Origin: Bin75 sp965212135
GTDB lineage: Bacteria; Nitrospirota; Nitrospiria; Nitrospirales; UBA8639
NCBI GenBank assembly: GCA_965212135.1
Contig: OZ243044.1
Location: 744,001 to 808,000 of the forward strand
Length of the DNA stretch: 64,000 nt
Direction of reading: 5' to 3'
Part shown: one piece after another, positions 61,680 to 64,000 of the stretch
Layout: each line of letters begins with the position of its first letter
Position numbering within the stretch: position 1 is the first letter of the stretch
Notes under the pieces: generated by a model
Databases searched by the model: none
Seen by the model: only the letters and a program-made list of their open reading frames with translations
Told to the model about the DNA's origin: nothing
Translations under genes and position numbers: made by a program

Positions 61680-61889
61680 GGACCCCTCTCTCCCAATTCC
61701 TCGCAGGGCCGCATTGTAGCATAAACCCCTCTCCGTGCCTCCTGGGAATCATCGGAGACGAGGCGCCCGGGCTTTGAAGACCGTCCTGATTGCCCGCGAT
61801 TCGTTATCAATGCTAGAGTACGCATCGTGAACAGCGTGTTGGCCACCGAATTGATAACGAACTCATCCGGTAAGAGGAGGAAAAATGCC

Positions 61890-62393
61890 GTGGGAAGAAG
61901 TCTGCGATATGCGACAATGAGTGCGATATTGCTGGCGAGTGTTCCCGGAGTGGCTTGGAGCGTGAACCCAGCCGGGTATGGTCAAGCGGGCGGAGAATAT
62001 GACGTGACGATTCCCCGCGTACCACCCGAAGCATTGGCCAAAGCCAGGAAAGTCAAGCCTCCGTTTGCCCCGACTCCGGACATTCTGGCGGAGGGCAAAG
62101 CCATCTTCCTGGGCGTTGGGGGGTGCGTCAGTTGTCACGGGCCCGAAGGTCGAGGCGACGGCGCCGCGTCCAACAATCTTCCGATCCAACCCCGAAACTT
62201 CACAAATCCGAAATTCCATACCTTGCGCACACCGGGAGAGCTGATGTGGGTCCTGAAAAATGGAAGCATGGGCCAATCAGGGCGCGTCCCCGGCACCGGC
62301 ATGCTTCCCGTTGTCCAACCCAAAGGGTTCATTACAGAAGAGCAAGGCTGGAAGGCATTGTTCTACGAACGGAGCCTGGGGCAACAGCCCTGA
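61890..62393 (+). CDS. Small c-type cytochrome, class I-like
   Basis: The protein has 167 residues from a GTG at 61890, which sits nine bases after an AGGAGG site and yields a clean signal peptide (MSAILLASVPGVAWS). The haem motif CVSCH spans residues 79-83, and a later GTGMLPV supplies a possible Met ligand. It is a periplasmic mono-haem cytochrome. The frame is open upstream to a GTG at 61827, which has no ribosome site. It would be an electron carrier; its partner is not visible here. Confidence 0.85.
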   Translation: MGRSLRYATMSAILLASVPGVAWSVNPAGYGQAGGEYDVTIPRVPPEALAKARKVKPPFAPTPDILAEGKAIFLGVGGCVSCHGPEGRGDGAASNNLPIQPRNFTNPKFHTLRTPGELMWVLKNGSMGQSGRVPGTGMLPVVQPKGFITEEQGWKALFYERSLGQQP

Positions 62394-62741
62394 CTCGCGA
62401 CGACACCTACCGTGTGCCCGCCGGGACGGACACGGCTCATCCGTGAACGCCCGCGAACGCACACGGCGGCTCACGGGTTGCGGGATACCCTCTTCGTTGA
62501 CATCCCCCGGAACCCGGGATTAGAATTTTCAAGACGTGGCAACCCCGCCTGAACGGGCATGACGGGAAGCCCTTTGACAAGGCTGTGGACGTGATCGTTC
62601 ATGGTGATCACTCCCCCACCCTGGCGCCGTTTTTCACGGAACGCGCGGGATTCGGGGATGGATGAGTGTTCCGGTTGGGAGCAAGAGAAACCGCTCACGA
62701 CTCCCCAATATTCTCGTGTTGTAAGCTAAGGAAGTCCCTCC
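62394..62741. other. Gene-free stretch upstream of dnaE
   Basis: No convincing gene is found. A 6-bp inverted repeat GTGATC-9-GATCAC (62591-62611) could be an operator but has no supporting context. A short minus-strand frame (62471-62698) looks like chance. The end carries the dnaE ribosome site. Confidence 0.5.
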
Positions 62742-64000
62742 TTGCCCTCGCAATTCGTTCATCTGCATCTGCACACGCAGTACAGCCTGCTGGACGGCAT
62801 GAATCAACTGAATCCGCTCCTCAGGCAAGTCCGGGAATTTGGCCAACCCGCCGTCGCCATGACGGATCATGGCAATCTCTTTGGAGCCATTGACTTCTAC
62901 GAAAAGGCCAAAGCCCACGGCGTGAAGCCCATCATCGGATGCGAAGCCTATCTCGCCCCCGGCAGTCGGCGACAACGCGAAGGCCTGCTGGCTCACAATG
63001 ACTATTATCATTTGATTCTCCTCGCCACCAATCTCACGGGCTACCACAACCTCCTCAAACTTTCGAGCAAGGCCTATCTCGAAGGCTTTTACTATAAACC
63101 CCGGATGGATAAAGAACTGTTGCAAGAACACCACGAAGGCCTCATCGCCTTATCCGGCTGCTTGAGCGGAGAAGTCCCCTATTTCATTGGCCGGCAGGAT
63201 ATGGACAAGGCTCTCCAAACGGCCGGTGAATACCGCGAGATCTTTGGGAAAGACCATTACTATCTCGAGGTCCAGGCCAATGGCCTGGATCATCAATTAA
63301 TCGCCAACCGGGGCCTCGTGGAAATCCATAAAAAACTCGGCCTGCCCCTGGCGGCGACGAACGATTGCCATTACTTGAAAAAAGAAGACGTGCGCCCCCA
63401 TGACATCATGCTGTGCCTGCAGACCGGCAAGACGTTGCAAGACGCCAACCGAATGAAGTTCGACACCGACCAACTGTACGTCAAATCAACGGAAGAGATG
63501 GTCGCGGAATTTTTAGAACTGCCGGACGCCGTATTGAACACGTGTCGCATCGCGGAACACTGCAACCTGGACCTGAACTTCGGCTCCTTCTATCTCCCCC
63601 ACTACGACGTGCCTGACGGATTGACCCATGAAGCCTACCTGGAACAATTAGCCAAAGAGGGCCTGGCCGAACGACTGCGGTCCCACCCCTCCGGGATTCC
63701 GCTTGAGGCGTATGAACTCCGTCTCCAGGAAGAATTGGCGGTGCTTACGCACATGGGCTATGCCGGCTACTTCCTTGTGGTATGGGACATCATCAAATTT
63801 GCCAGGTCCCGCGGCATCCCGGTGGGACCGGGGCGAGGGTCGGCGGCCGGAAGTTTGATTGCCTATGCGCTCGCCATCACCGATGTGGACCCCCTCTCGT
63901 ACACCTTGCTCTTTGAACGGTTCCTCAATCCGGAACGCGTGAGCATGCCGGATATTGACATGGACTTCTGTCGGGACCGCCGGTCGGAAGTGATTAACTA
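62742..64000 (+). CDS. dnaE: DNA polymerase III alpha subunit, N-terminal part (cut by window edge)
   Basis: The frame starts with TTG at 62742, seven bases after AAGGAAG, and runs 419 codons to the window edge without a stop. The N-terminus reads FVHLHLHTQYSLLDGM, the PHP domain signature, followed by TDHGNLFGAIDFYEKAK. The last residues seen (MPDIDMDFCRDRRSE) belong to the palm region with polymerase aspartates. It is the replicative polymerase. The TTG start is the only candidate near the ribosome site, since no ATG lies close upstream. Confidence 0.95.
   Translation, partial: MPSQFVHLHLHTQYSLLDGMNQLNPLLRQVREFGQPAVAMTDHGNLFGAIDFYEKAKAHGVKPIIGCEAYLAPGSRRQREGLLAHNDYYHLILLATNLTGYHNLLKLSSKAYLEGFYYKPRMDKELLQEHHEGLIALSGCLSGEVPYFIGRQDMDKALQTAGEYREIFGKDHYYLEVQANGLDHQLIANRGLVEIHKKLGLPLAATNDCHYLKKEDVRPHDIMLCLQTGKTLQDANRMKFDTDQLYVKSTEEMVAEFLELPDAVLNTCRIAEHCNLDLNFGSFYLPHYDVPDGLTHEAYLEQLAKEGLAERLRSHPSGIPLEAYELRLQEELAVLTHMGYAGYFLVVWDIIKFARSRGIPVGPGRGSAAGSLIAYALAITDVDPLSYTLLFERFLNPERVSMPDIDMDFCRDRRSEVIN

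Noticed and set aside
62471..62698. A short minus-strand frame with HVHSLVKG, recalling REP-associated transposases
   Set aside because: Only a few residues resemble the MPNHVHLL motif. The rest of the frame does not, and its length is too short.

Overview
The window is one continuous stretch of a moderately GC-rich bacterial chromosome, densely coded and mostly on the minus strand. The best clue to the organism is autotrophy by the reductive TCA cycle. There are two-gene ATP-citrate lyase (608 and 398 residues, the usual lengths for AclA and AclB), a five-subunit 2-oxoacid:ferredoxin oxidoreductase, a monomeric NADP isocitrate dehydrogenase, aconitase, succinyl-CoA synthetase and a soluble-type fumarate reductase. 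With the Gram-negative features (HflKC, outer-membrane barrels, type IV pilins) this fits a Nitrospira-like member of the Nitrospirota best. No nitrite oxidoreductase or rRNA gene is present, so that assignment is an inference.

Layout. 1-8.6 kb: end of a membrane pyrophosphatase, hflKC, a pentapeptide-repeat protein, a CobW-type GTPase, a coupled DuOB-DUF488-DUF488 cassette, and a TraB-like membrane protein overlapping a nuclease-HhH fusion. 8.6-22 kb: PepP, then a long minus-strand run aclB-aclA-acn-[DUF4160-DUF2442-broken RDD gene]-frdB-frdA-sucC-sucD. 22-29 kb: minor pilins and prepilin peptidase, split by the divergently read icd and a DUF427 gene. 29-33 kb: a LuxR-type HTH protein, rlmB, cysS, a YqaA-type membrane protein and surE. 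33-37 kb: the five-subunit oxidoreductase operon, separated from surE by a strong hairpin. 37-43 kb: M23 peptidase, cutA, a lipoprotein, thrH-like phosphatase, a CaCA exchanger, a SprT-like protease and tadA. 43.3-45.6 kb: tRNA-Ser(CGA) followed by an AT-rich restriction island holding a nuclease-like gene and a HaeII-family endonuclease broken by two frameshifts. 45.6-57 kb: housekeeping genes (coaBC, rpoZ, gmk, yicC, nth, hflX, tsaD, clpC, nadK). 57-64 kb: a Spx/ArsC-type protein, a large C-rich autotransporter-like gene bracketed by palindromic repeats, a J-domain protein, a cytochrome c and the start of dnaE.

How the genes work together. Succinyl-CoA synthetase, the 2-oxoacid:ferredoxin oxidoreductase, isocitrate dehydrogenase, aconitase, ATP-citrate lyase and fumarate reductase together cover most of the reductive TCA cycle. 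Malate dehydrogenase, fumarase and pyruvate synthase lie outside the window. Accessory insertions (the DUF4160/DUF2442/RDD block, the restriction island, the autotransporter gene) sit between core genes. Three separate one-base losses in A runs, two in one gene and one in another, are the main sign of gene decay or of assembly error.
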